A stretch of DNA of 64,000 nucleotides from Porticoccus sp002341315 (lineage in GTDB: Bacteria > Pseudomonadota > Gammaproteobacteria > Pseudomonadales > Porticoccaceae), in NCBI RefSeq assembly GCF_047634355.1, contig NZ_JBLIAL010000007.1, one strand, 5' to 3'. Made by a program: the position numbers and the translations under genes. The notes under the pieces are model-generated. The model had not been told where the DNA came from and searched no databases. It worked only from the letters and a program-made list of their open reading frames with translations. Of this stretch, positions 1 to 7,083 are shown piece after piece; the stretch's first letter is position 1, and each line of letters begins with the position of its first letter.

Positions 1-1
1 G

Positions 2-1237
2 GAAAACCCTGGTGGCATTCCCGGTAACGTCTTATCAAAACTCCCAGTTATTGTAGTTATCCCAGCAGAATCTTGCATTTCCGAGCTAACAAGCTCTGGT
101 GGAGCTTTGTTTACTTTGTTGGGTGGGCTATTTGACCAGGTCAGGAGCAACTCTGAAAACTACGCTCAAGCACAGACTTTTCTTAATAACCTTGCTTCCG
201 AGCTTAATCCAAATGATGAAAAAACTGATTTCGGCCAGTTAATCCGAGATCTTAATGGAATGGTTGACACTCTTTTTCCTGATTCATCTGTGCATGTTAG
301 TGCAACACTCGATGTGCCAGATAAATCTATTAAACCTCAATTTAAGGTGGAGATGGAGAGCAATGTAAAAACAGCCGTAAATTATCAAGGCCACGGGATG
401 ATCAGGGCAACCGCATTCCAGCTATTACGATTTGTGCAAGACTTTATAAATAGAAACACTGACAATCCTCGGGCAACCATATTTTGTTTTGAGGAGCCTG
501 AGATATATTTACACCCATCGGCTGCAAATCAAATGCGAGATTCGTTATATGACTTGGCAGGCCCAAACTGTCAAATTATAGCGACTACACATTCTCCTTA
601 TATGGTTAATCTTGGTTCCGATAAAAGCATGAGCTTAACGAAGTTTGGCTTTACTGAAGATGGCTTCTCGACAGCAAATTCGTTCAATCTCGATGAGGCT
701 TTTTTTGCGCTCGTCGAAGAAGAAAAGCAGAACTTAAAAATGCTTTTGAAGGTTGATGACTATATCGCAAGAATGTTCTTCTCAAAGAAGTGTGTGTTTG
801 TTGAAGGTGATACAGAAGAAGTTGTCGTGCGCGAAACAATCAAAAGGCTATCGCATGAAGATAAGGCGAAGGTAATAGGGAATTGTGAGTTTCTAAGAGC
901 CCGAGGAAAGGCTGTACTTATATCAATTGCAAAGTATTTGAATGCGCTAGATGTAAACTACACGTTTATGCATGACCGTGATGCAGGGACTGAACGCGCG
1001 GAAGCGATGAATACGCCAATATTGGAACAGACAGGGCATGAACGGCGAATTATGATTGAGGAGTGCATTGAAGATTTATTGGGCTATGATGCCCCGAGTA
1101 GCGAAAAACCATATAAAGCACACCTGCACATCCAAAATAATTGGGGAGATGAATTTTCTGATTTACCGAATAATTGGAAGTCAACATTTATCACCTTATG
1201 CAGCCCATATTTGGATCACCTTCGAGAAGCCCCTTAA
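2..1237 (+). CDS. OLD-family ATPase/TOPRIM nuclease, 5' end outside the window
   Basis: The frame is open to the left edge, so the N-terminal part (Walker A) is missing; 411 residues are visible. The remaining ATPase half shows a Walker B box (FCFEEPEIYLHP, about 485-520) followed by an H-loop THSP (about 588-600). The second half is a TOPRIM domain with VEGDTEE (about 803-825) and the DxD pair in HDRDAG (about 972-989). This order, ABC-type ATPase then TOPRIM, defines overcoming-lysogenization-defect nucleases, which nick or cut DNA and often act in phage defence. Its stop codon lies inside the first bases of an attC site, so it is the cargo of an integron cassette. The family is confident; a defence role is inference. 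The first in-window TTG at 107 is unlikely to be the true start. Confidence 0.85.
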   Translation, partial: ENPGGIPGNVLSKLPVIVVIPAESCISELTSSGGALFTLLGGLFDQVRSNSENYAQAQTFLNNLASELNPNDEKTDFGQLIRDLNGMVDTLFPDSSVHVSATLDVPDKSIKPQFKVEMESNVKTAVNYQGHGMIRATAFQLLRFVQDFINRNTDNPRATIFCFEEPEIYLHPSAANQMRDSLYDLAGPNCQIIATTHSPYMVNLGSDKSMSLTKFGFTEDGFSTANSFNLDEAFFALVEEEKQNLKMLLKVDDYIARMFFSKKCVFVEGDTEEVVVRETIKRLSHEDKAKVIGNCEFLRARGKAVLISIAKYLNALDVNYTFMHDRDAGTERAEAMNTPILEQTGHERRIMIEECIEDLLGYDAPSSEKPYKAHLHIQNNWGDEFSDLPNNWKSTFITLCSPYLDHLREAP

Positions 1238-1303
1238 CAAGTTGCTGCACTCGGAAAAATTACTCGCTACGCTCCCAATTTTCCGGTGAGCAAGGCGTTA
1301 AAA
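1232..1303 (+). repeat. attC site 1 (integron recombination site)
   Basis: The site runs from an R''-like CCTTAAC to R' GTTAAAA. The inner boxes pair as TTGCTGCAC against GTGAGCAA with one unpaired G, the extrahelical base typical of attC. The centre is an imperfect palindrome, with CGGAAAA on one side and TTTTCCGG on the other. The R''/R' match is imperfect, so activity may be reduced. Confidence 0.8.
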
Positions 1304-1316
1304 ATACAAGGAACTT

Positions 1317-1685
1317 ATGAGCGAGTGGCATAAAGAAGAAACATATAAATCCATGATCCAGATTAGCACTGTGGTCATGAAGTTTATTTTTACTGCCAAT
1401 GGTGGCGCTGCAGTGGCAATGCTCACTTTTTCGGGTCACCTTTACGCTAAGGGTTCTATTCCGCCAGATTTCAGTATTGCAATGCTGTTTTTTCTTGGTG
1501 GTGTTCTTGCCGGCGCTCTGACCGCTGTATTTAGCTATATGACCCAGCTCACGTTGTTTCGCGAAGAGATGGGACGGGAAACAAGAGATAAGCATCACAC
1601 GCCTATGCGTATAGCAGCTTTGTTTGCAATCATTGGTATTGGTATGTTCGGTGGTGGGTCATGGCTTGCAGTCAATGCCATGTAA
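1317..1685 (+). CDS. Cassette-borne integral membrane protein, unknown function
   Basis: 122 residues. The ATG at 1317 has AAGGA just upstream. Three hydrophobic segments are visible, at about residues 24-42, 54-77 and 97-117, with a charged loop (REEMGRETRDKHH) before the last one. The gene sits alone between attC 1 and attC 2, with little spacer on either side, which is the normal cassette layout. No family was recognised. It could be an accessory or toxin-like membrane factor, but nothing in the sequence shows this. Expression probably depends on read-through from an upstream cassette or the integron promoter, because no obvious promoter lies in the short leader. Confidence 0.7.
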   Translation: MSEWHKEETYKSMIQISTVVMKFIFTANGGAAVAMLTFSGHLYAKGSIPPDFSIAMLFFLGGVLAGALTAVFSYMTQLTLFREEMGRETRDKHHTPMRIAALFAIIGIGMFGGGSWLAVNAM

Positions 1686-1686
1686 T

Positions 1687-1770
1687 TTTTAACAAGGCGG
1701 TGTTGTCGCCTTCGGCTGGGACTGCCATTCCGCTAGCGCTCCATGTCAGCCCCAAACCGCGGCGTTAGCG
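1687..1770 (+). repeat. attC site 2
   Basis: 84 bp from R'' TTTTAAC to R' GTTAGCG. GCGGTGTTG pairs with CAAACCGC, with an extrahelical base, and an imperfect GGCTG/CAGCC stem lies in between. It follows the previous stop codon directly. Confidence 0.85.
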
Positions 1771-1779
1771 GTACAAAGT

Positions 1780-2241
1780 ATGAAGCACATTGCCAGTCTT
1801 ATAGTTGTCCTGCTATTAAGCTTTTCCAGCGCATCACAAGGAATTGAAATGAGCGAATATCAACAAGAAATAATGAATCGACGAGTTGCTGAAGCGCGAG
1901 TGCTCTGGAATACGATGGAATCTGAAGGGTTTACTCCGGAAACGGTTGCGGCACTAGACTTTGTGTTCTTCTCAAACTCAGAGAATGAAGCTAAAGAGCT
2001 CATAGAGCAGCTTTCTGAAAACTATTCATTAGAACTGACTCCAGCATCTGAGAAGAATTACATACTAATCCAAGGCACTACTCGGCCATATGGCAACGAA
2101 TTCACCTTTGAACAGTGGTTGAGCTGGGTGGAGTTTATGGTTTCTGTTGGGTTTAGTCACAACGCAGTATTTTCAACATGGTCAGTATATGCTCCAAGTA
2201 GCAAAACCACTTGGTCCTCAGAATCTATTGAGGTTCAGTAA
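1780..2241 (+). CDS. RraB-like protein with signal peptide, cassette-borne
   Basis: 153 residues. Residues 1-19 look like a signal peptide (MKHIASLIVVLLLSFSSAS). The rest resembles the RraB/ribonuclease E inhibitor domain: a central strand-rich part with LDFVFFSNSENEA (about 60-72) and a closing WVEFM...FSTWSVYAP segment, which matches the family's MxxxA...FDGWG end. Classical RraB is cytoplasmic and binds RNase E, so a signal peptide is odd and would place this copy in the periplasm. From memory, RraB-like genes recur in integron cassettes. It lies between attC 2 and attC 3. Family placement is moderate; its function here is unknown. Confidence 0.55.
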   Translation: MKHIASLIVVLLLSFSSASQGIEMSEYQQEIMNRRVAEARVLWNTMESEGFTPETVAALDFVFFSNSENEAKELIEQLSENYSLELTPASEKNYILIQGTTRPYGNEFTFEQWLSWVEFMVSVGFSHNAVFSTWSVYAPSSKTTWSSESIEVQ

Positions 2242-2254
2242 TGTGCCAGTATAC

Positions 2255-2344
2255 CGCTAACAAGGCCATCAAAAATCGCTCCACTACGTTCCGCTGGACC
2301 TCCTTACGCTGCGCTCCAGTCGGCCCTTTATGGCGGCGTTATGT
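2255..2344 (+). repeat. attC site 3
   Basis: 90 bp from R'' CGCTAAC to R' GTTATGT. GGCCATCAAAA pairs with TTTATGGC, leaving one unpaired C. A central imperfect stem is formed by GCTGGACC and GCTCCAGT parts. Confidence 0.85.
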
Positions 2345-2387
2345 TTTTTAGAGCTACGTTACTCAGAATACTGATATAAGACTCGTA

Positions 2388-2675
2388 ATGAAAAATAGAT
2401 ACTTTTACATAAATATGTCTAGCAGCTTTAAGCAGCTATTTTTCGGCTTATCGGTGCTGTGCTTTTTGTTTGCAATTACAATCTATTTCGTCGACCCAAA
2501 TGATCCTGGTGTAACTCTAAATTTGGGTGGCTATTCACAACTGCAAGCAGCACTTTTCCTAGCTTGTTTAGGTTCACTACTAATTCCTTTGTATTATTTG
2601 CTTGCTCGGGTTTTCAAATCTGATTATGTAGCTAAACCAAGCAATAAAAACGAACATGAGAACTGGTACAAATGA
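2388..2675 (+). CDS. Small cassette-borne membrane protein
   Basis: 95 residues with two clear hydrophobic segments (about 14-34 and 50-72) joined by a short polar loop (VDPNDPGVTLNLGG). The C-terminal tail is charged and probably cytoplasmic. The start ATG at 2388 follows a 43-bp leader after attC 3, and an in-frame ATG eight codons later is possible. No family was recognised. The gene is AT-rich compared with the chromosome to the right, which fits a mobile origin. Confidence 0.65.
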   Translation: MKNRYFYINMSSSFKQLFFGLSVLCFLFAITIYFVDPNDPGVTLNLGGYSQLQAALFLACLGSLLIPLYYLLARVFKSDYVAKPSNKNEHENWYK

Positions 2676-2679
2676 ATAA

Positions 2680-2784
2680 ACATAACCAACGCATCCAACG
2701 GACAAAGTTTATCTGTCACCTTTTTCGCGCTGCGCAGCAAAAAATCCGCCAGCTAAACTTTGCTCGTTGATGCGGGCGTTAGCT
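2680..2784 (+). repeat. attC site 4
   Basis: 105 bp, the longest in the array, from R'' ACATAAC to R' GTTAGCT. CGCATCCAACG pairs with CGTTGATGCG around one extrahelical C. The centre holds a second stem in which GACAAAGTTTA faces TAAACTTTG. Confidence 0.9.
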
Positions 2785-2794
2785 GGAGAAAGGG

Positions 2795-3181
2795 ATGTCT
2801 ATATTTTCAAGCATAAAGAAATGGCTGGAATTGCGTCGTCCAAGAAAGCTTGATGAATTACTAGCGATTGAGTTTGACGATGAAGAAGTGAGAATCCGAG
2901 TCTTAGAGAGGCTTGAACCTGGTTGGAACCAAAGTTTCCGCTGGGGCGATGTCAAGCGAGTTTGCTTTAAAGACGAAGGTCTATATTCTTCAGATATCGT
3001 TATCATCGCGGTGTATGGCCGTGAGAACAATATTGTGATTCCTACAGAGGCTAGAGGAGGCTCCGACTTCTTTGGTGCCATTTGTGACCGAGGCCTACTC
3101 CCAGAAAATGTGTGGCGAAAAGCGATGGGGGATACCAGTGGTGGAACACACTGCTGGCCACCTTATGACAATGACCGCTAA
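2795..3181 (+). CDS. Cassette-borne soluble protein, unknown function
   Basis: 128 residues, no membrane segment and no signal peptide. The ATG at 2795 follows a GAGAAAGGG ribosome site. The most distinctive part is the C-terminal third, with IPTEARGG, RGLLPENVW and a final GGTHCWPPYD. I have the impression of having seen such an ending in unnamed proteobacterial proteins but cannot name a domain. The stop codon overlaps a collapsed attC, so this gene and the next behave as one cassette. Confidence 0.65.
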   Translation: MSIFSSIKKWLELRRPRKLDELLAIEFDDEEVRIRVLERLEPGWNQSFRWGDVKRVCFKDEGLYSSDIVIIAVYGRENNIVIPTEARGGSDFFGAICDRGLLPENVWRKAMGDTSGGTHCWPPYDNDR

Positions 3182-3195
3182 CAGGGGCGTTATGT
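3176..3195 (+). repeat. Collapsed attC (centre deleted)
   Basis: The outer box CGCTAAC is joined almost directly to GGCGTTATGT. These are the two ends of a normal attC such as site 3, with everything between them missing. Without the paired inner boxes it should not be a working recombination site. Confidence 0.6.
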
Positions 3196-3208
3196 GTCAT
3201 GAGGAATC

Positions 3209-3463
3209 ATGGGTATTTTCGAAGTAGGCATGATTTTTTTCATTCCAACGGGGACTTTGCTCCTAAATGCATGGCGCAAGAAAATAGGTAACGCCCGAGG
3301 CTGGCACTACGGTGTCTATGTGCTGGTTTCGATTGCAATGGCTACAGCTCCGCTGCTTTACGTTCGGAGTATTGAGCCCAATCACACTGTGCTGGGGGTT
3401 GTGTTAGCTGGGGTAGGATTCTTTTGGTTCGCAATCGTAGGGGCGCGCAATGCAAACACATAA
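3209..3463 (+). CDS. Small cassette-borne membrane protein
   Basis: 84 residues, almost wholly hydrophobic. Three segments are seen at about 4-20, 33-51 and 58-78, with a basic stretch RKKIGNARG between the first two. The ATG at 3209 has GAGGA five bases upstream. The stop codon overlaps the R'' box of attC 6. No family was recognised. Because the attC before it is collapsed, it would move together with the 2795-3181 gene. Confidence 0.65.
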   Translation: MGIFEVGMIFFIPTGTLLLNAWRKKIGNARGWHYGVYVLVSIAMATAPLLYVRSIEPNHTVLGVVLAGVGFFWFAIVGARNANT

Positions 3464-3547
3464 CCAGGCGGTCAACCGGACGCCAAAAGCGGGGCGCTTT
3501 TGGTACCTTCCGCTGCGCTCCGGCGCCGGTTACCGCAGGCGTTAGGC
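3458..3547 (+). repeat. attC site 6
   Basis: 90 bp from R'' ACATAAC to R' GTTAGGC. GCGGTCAACCGG pairs with CCGGTTACCGC with a single unpaired C. A central CCAAAAGC/GCTTTTGG stem is followed by a GCTGCGCTCCGGCGCC part. This is the cleanest attC in the window. Confidence 0.92.
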
Positions 3548-3554
3548 AAAAAAC

Positions 3555-4055
3555 ATGAACATCAGACATTGGATCGTTGTTGTAGCCCTGCTGGCTGTAT
3601 TCACATCAGTAACTGCTTCTGCTGTAACACGTGAGGAAGCCGAAGCAAGACTGGAAGAAATTGCATCCTGGGGCACCATGGATGGAACGTGGGAAGGCCA
3701 ATATAAGATCGTTTTCAAACCGGAAGGTGGAGAAGATCCGGATACAGAAATAGTTAACGCGAAAGTTGTGCTGTCTGAAGGCAAAGCTTCTTTCTACATT
3801 GCCCTGCCAGGTGAAGAATTTTCACCCGTGTCTGAAGGTTTTCCTTTTCAGGCAAACGAGCTTTTTGCAAAGCTACAAGTCGTTCGAAGTGGTGGTGCAT
3901 GGATAGAGTCGTGGATGGTTGATCTTTCGAGGGAAAGTAAGAATCAGGCAAAGCTGTTCCTGTTACGAACTGTCAACAATTGGGCCGGGGAAGCGCCGCC
4001 AACAGGGAGCGTATTCGCTGTCGTAGGTATTGGTTCTTTCTCGCGAGCCGAGTAA
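3555..4055 (+). CDS. Cassette-borne secreted protein, unknown function
   Basis: 166 residues. Residues 1-23 form a signal peptide ending in VTASA. The mature part begins with a short charged helix (REEAEARLEEI) and then looks strand-rich. A segment MDGTWEGQYKIVF near residue 43 resembles the first strand of lipocalin-like folds, but no family call is justified. The ATG at 3555 is seven bases after attC 6. The following attC is cut by an insertion sequence, so this is the last cassette gene seen. Confidence 0.65.
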   Translation: MNIRHWIVVVALLAVFTSVTASAVTREEAEARLEEIASWGTMDGTWEGQYKIVFKPEGGEDPDTEIVNAKVVLSEGKASFYIALPGEEFSPVSEGFPFQANELFAKLQVVRSGGAWIESWMVDLSRESKNQAKLFLLRTVNNWAGEAPPTGSVFAVVGIGSFSRAE

Positions 4056-4056
4056 T

Positions 4057-4082
4057 GCCTAACAAGGCGTGCAAGCCGCCCC
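4057..4082 (+). repeat. Truncated attC (5' half only)
   Basis: R'' GCCTAAC followed by the inner box AAGGCGTGCAAGCCGCC. The second half is missing because an IS3-type end starts at 4083. Confidence 0.7.
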
Positions 4083-4402
4083 TGTAGATCCCCCGTTTTA
4101 GTGGACACTTTACGCACATACCTTTTCATATTCTTCGGGGGATTGGTAGCCCAGCGATGAGTGCAAACGCACTCGATTATAGAACTCATATACTCAATAA
4201 TATGTGATACGGCGTCTATACAATTTTCAAATTGCCGATGATGAACAAGCTCCGCTTTCATTGTGTGAAAGAAAGATTCCACTCGGGCATTGCCCAGTGG
4301 GTTACCTTTCCGGCTCATACTTCTTGTCATACCCGCACTTTCTACTAAATCACGGTACTCATGCGCCGCATATTCGATCCGCTGATCCGAGTGGAAAATC
4401 AA
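4083..4402 (-). mobile_element. IS3-family insertion sequence remnant
   Basis: The left boundary, TGTAGATCCCCC with GTGGACA shortly after, looks like an IS3-family terminal inverted repeat. Only the end of the transposase gene is left, read on the - strand. The other end of the element is missing. At 4401 the sequence passes into an unrelated hairpin element. The remnant interrupts an attC site, so it arrived after the cassette array was in place or formed the array's edge. Confidence 0.75.
4110..4402 (-). pseudogene. IS3-type transposase fragment with frameshift
   Basis: The - strand encodes the C-terminal part of an rve/DDE transposase: IFHSDQ holds the second catalytic Asp and GNARVESFFHTMKAE the catalytic Glu. 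After HIIEY a single missing base shifts the frame. Restoring it gives FYNRVRLHSSLGYQSP and a normal stop at 4112-4110, the standard end of IS3/IS150-like OrfB proteins. The N-terminal half with the first Asp is absent. The fragment cannot be active. Confidence 0.8.
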
Positions 4403-4475
4403 AGGGGTCGTAGTGATTATTTTTTAACCATATATACCGCCAGACTGATCAAAATTTATTTACTCCGACCCTTTT
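4401..4475. repeat. Hairpin element A (AAAGGGGTCG type)
   Basis: 75 bp bounded by AAAGGGGTCGTAGT and the inverted ACTCCGACCCTTTT. The interior is AT-rich. It shares the segment GGGGTCGTA and a downstream ATTATTTTTTAA with element B at 5306-5355. It is probably a small non-autonomous repeat (MITE- or REP-like). Confidence 0.6.
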
Positions 4476-4517
4476 GATAGCCAATACTTGATTCAACCCA
4501 ATTTTTTGGAATTGTTT

Positions 4518-5297
4518 ATGGACAACCCAAACTTGGCAAGCCCACCTACTGTTCAATCTGTTCCCTCTTTCTTTGGACGTCTGTGGCCGCGTATTGTCGG
4601 ATTACTGATAGTTTTCAAGGTCATGATTCCGCTGTTGATTTTGCTGGTGTTGTTGGTCGGTAGCTGGAAAATCATTGGCGGCATTAATACCGAAATCGAA
4701 CGGGCCGGCAGGGCGCTTGAACCAAAAATTGAGTTGGCGAAAGATGAAATCGAAAAAATTCGTGAGGAAAGCCGACGCATTGCCGATGAAATCGTGAAAA
4801 TCAAAAATCAGGGTGGCGAAGCGGCGGAAGAAATCAAACGCTCGATTGAACCTATCCGTCAGTCGCTGTATGCCATCAGCGGCACCGTAGGCGCAATTTC
4901 GAAAACATTGGAATCAATTTTGAACGGCATGATCAAGATCATCAACCGCATTCCGGGTGTGAAGGATATGCAGCGGATTAATTTGCCCGATATAAATGTT
5001 CCGGGTTTTCATTTGCCAGATATCGATATTGATGTCGATCTGACCTTTAACATGGCAGCAGTTGAGGCGCTCAAAGCCGCCACCGAACAAATTGCCGCCG
5101 AGGCGGAATCGATGTTAAACACAATCGTAAAAATCTGGACAGCCTGGTGGTGGACGGTCACCACGATATTTTATTTGATCGGATTCTGGATTCTACTGGC
5201 TCTGGTCGGAAGTGTTTCCCGCAGCTGGCATAAGTTTTTAACCGGCATGCGATTACTGATGGGCAGATCCCAGGATGCAAGTTTGCAGATGCTTTAG
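4518..5297 (+). CDS. Membrane protein with coiled coil between two membrane segments
   Basis: 259 residues from the ATG at 4518. A TTG at 4488 is possible, but the ATG has TTTGGA upstream. Transmembrane segments lie at about 25-52 and 205-232. Between them is a charged helix (IERAGRALEPKIELAKDEIEKI) with heptad-like spacing, then a hydrophobic SAISKTLESILNGMI part. A proline-rich repeat of LPDI units follows (LPDINVPG, then LPDIDIDVD). The gene stands alone between two hairpin elements of the same family. No domain was recognised; it could be a membrane scaffold. Its isolation between repeats suggests an inserted or rearranged piece, which is inference. Confidence 0.7.
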   Translation: MDNPNLASPPTVQSVPSFFGRLWPRIVGLLIVFKVMIPLLILLVLLVGSWKIIGGINTEIERAGRALEPKIELAKDEIEKIREESRRIADEIVKIKNQGGEAAEEIKRSIEPIRQSLYAISGTVGAISKTLESILNGMIKIINRIPGVKDMQRINLPDINVPGFHLPDIDIDVDLTFNMAAVEALKAATEQIAAEAESMLNTIVKIWTAWWWTVTTIFYLIGFWILLALVGSVSRSWHKFLTGMRLLMGRSQDASLQML

Positions 5298-5305
5298 ATA
5301 TTTCG

Positions 5306-5355
5306 CTAAAGGGGTCGTAACAATTATTTTTTAAGCACTAAACCGACCCCTTTAG
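5306..5355. repeat. Hairpin element B (AAAGGGGTCG type)
   Basis: 50 bp with perfect 12-bp inverted ends, CTAAAGGGGTCG and CGACCCCTTTAG, around an AT-rich loop. The right arm supplies the stop codon of the diguanylate cyclase gene on the - strand (5354-5352). It may also act as a transcription end between the two convergent genes. Confidence 0.7.
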
Positions 5356-6299
5356 TTGTCTGTAACCCTTCTGAACTGCTCAACACGATTGCGGCCAAGT
5401 TTTTTGGCACTGTACAGTGCATTATCTGCACGCTTGAGGGCATCATTAATACTGTCGTTTTGGTTATTATCGAGCATGGTCACACCACAGCTGACTGTGC
5501 AGTTGATATCAATCCCATCACTGTGTACAGACTGGTTTTCTGTAATTGAACGCACTCGCTCGGCTGTTTGCAGGGCTGTTTGCAAATCGCTTTGTGGTAA
5601 CAGTATGGTGAACTCTTCACCACCAATGCGCCCCAACAGGTCATTGTTCCGCAGGGTGTCGAGCCAGCGCCGGCAAAGCATTACCAGCACCCGGTCACCG
5701 GCATAATGTCCGTAACGATCATTGACCTGTTTGAAGTGGTCCACGTCCAGCATAATAAGGGCCGGTGTATGTCCATAGCGTTGCGTCCGTTGCAGCTCCT
5801 CTTCAGCACGTTCGAGAAAATACCCGCGGGCCATGACTCCCGTCAGCTGGTCACGCCAGGCTAGGTCTTGCAATAGGGCTTCATTCAGTTTCTGTCGGGT
5901 AATATCACGGAAGAACCAGACCCGACCCAGATAATTATTCTGATCATCAAACAAACCGGTTGAATGACGATCCAGTGTGCGCCCATCCGTCAGTTCGATT
6001 TCAGTATGATCGTGGAGCTCTGGATTGTCGTAAAGCTCTTGAATACGCTGCAAAAAAGCATCGGGGTCCTTAAGTTTGCGCAATGCTGAGTCAAGCAAGG
6101 GCTCTTCAGGCAAGTGTGGATAGGCGGTCTGATCGTCAGGTCTGCTTTTTTGTTCTATCTGCCAGACTTCGAGAAACCGCTGGTTATATGAAATAACTTG
6201 CGAGTGCCGATCAACCACCAGAATACCGTCCGGCGATGCTTCCTGAATGGCATGCAGTAACGGGCGGGTGAACTGGTTGTGATTGTCATCTTTGTCCAT
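5352..6299 (-). CDS. PAS-GGDEF diguanylate cyclase
   Basis: 315 residues, soluble. An N-terminal PAS domain (about 15-135, ending in a PAC-like DITRQKLNEALL) is followed by a GGDEF domain (about 145-310). The active-site loop is GGEEF, preceded by RNND five residues earlier, the RxxD inhibitory site at which c-di-GMP gives product feedback. It should therefore make c-di-GMP from two GTP in response to a signal sensed by PAS. The start ATG at 6299 is the first methionine and is followed directly by a polar linker. The gene stands alone and converges on the 4518-5297 gene through hairpin element B. Confidence 0.9.
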   Translation of the reverse strand: MDKDDNHNQFTRPLLHAIQEASPDGILVVDRHSQVISYNQRFLEVWQIEQKSRPDDQTAYPHLPEEPLLDSALRKLKDPDAFLQRIQELYDNPELHDHTEIELTDGRTLDRHSTGLFDDQNNYLGRVWFFRDITRQKLNEALLQDLAWRDQLTGVMARGYFLERAEEELQRTQRYGHTPALIMLDVDHFKQVNDRYGHYAGDRVLVMLCRRWLDTLRNNDLLGRIGGEEFTILLPQSDLQTALQTAERVRSITENQSVHSDGIDINCTVSCGVTMLDNNQNDSINDALKRADNALYSAKKLGRNRVEQFRRVTDN

Positions 6300-6435
6300 A
6301 TAAGACCGGAATTGACGTTCTTATCGGAGAGATCTGTAAAATTTCATTATAGGCCTCCGACTTATATAGGCAAATCGCTTGCCGGGTAATCTCGATAGTT
6401 GAGGCCAAGCCGGTTCCAAGCAGCAGCGTCAAATG

Positions 6436-6465
6436 AAAGAGGCCGTAACAACTACTTTTCAACCG
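6436..6465. repeat. Degraded half copy of the AAAGGGGTCG element
   Basis: The 30 bp starting AAAGAGGCCGTAACAA match the left half of element B (5308-5337) at 24 positions; five of the six differences are transitions. The right half is not present. It lies in the 269-bp spacer between the cyclase and the first transpeptidase gene, where nothing else was recognised. Confidence 0.45.
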
Positions 6466-6568
6466 TTTTCTCCGCTAGGCTGACAGGTGTACTTTTTAAT
6501 GGCCAATTGATCGCCTATTGGCAGCGAACTTTCACAACAGAACAGCATTTGGGGCAAGTTTACCTGTC

Positions 6569-7054
6569 ATGTACAAAGTTTTATTAATCGGCTTCCTAGT
6601 TTGCCAGCTGGCCATGGCTGATGAGCAGTTTCTCGCAGACAGTGTGCTGGTCGATAAGTCGGAGAGAAAGCTCTATCTGCTCCGGGAGGGTATCAAGTAC
6701 CGGGAGTATTCCATCGCTTTGGGCCCCCGGCCACGTGGTCACAAATTGCATGCTGGCGATGAACGGACGCCAGAAGGGCGTTATATTCTGGATTTCAAGA
6801 CTGAAAAAAGTGATTTTTACAAAGCCATTCATATTTCCTACCCTAATGAGCAGGATATTAAACGGGCCTCAGACATTGGGGCTGCTCCGGGAGGTTCAAT
6901 CATGATTCATGGGATGCCCAATAATACGACGTTACCTCCCGAGCTGGTTCAGATGTTCAACTGGACCGATGGCTGTATTGCGGTAACCGACCAGGACATG
7001 GATGAAATCTGGTCGGCCATCAAGCCAGGCACACCTATTGATATTCGTCCCTAA
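6569..7054 (+). CDS. L,D-transpeptidase (YkuD fold), exported
   Basis: 161 residues from the ATG at 6569, chosen because it starts a signal peptide (MYKVLLIGFLVCQLAMA). An upstream in-frame ATG at 6518 would put a polar tail before it. The YkuD catalytic domain covers most of the mature protein, with IMIHGMPN (His) and, near the end, WTDGCIAV carrying the catalytic Cys. Such enzymes cross-link peptidoglycan by 3-3 bonds or attach lipoproteins to it in the periplasm. The stop codon abuts the next transpeptidase gene, so the two form one transcript. Substrate choice cannot be read from the sequence. Confidence 0.88.
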   Translation: MYKVLLIGFLVCQLAMADEQFLADSVLVDKSERKLYLLREGIKYREYSIALGPRPRGHKLHAGDERTPEGRYILDFKTEKSDFYKAIHISYPNEQDIKRASDIGAAPGGSIMIHGMPNNTTLPPELVQMFNWTDGCIAVTDQDMDEIWSAIKPGTPIDIRP

Positions 7055-7083
7055 TGGCAACCTGGCGGCCAATTCAGGGAACC

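Noticed and set aside
1260..1598. Long - strand frame opposite the first small membrane gene
   Set aside because: It runs through the attC site and the opposite coding gene; its sequence has no recognisable pattern.
4488..4517. TTG start for the coiled-coil membrane gene
   Set aside because: The ATG at 4518 has a better ribosome site, and the first 10 residues would add nothing recognisable.
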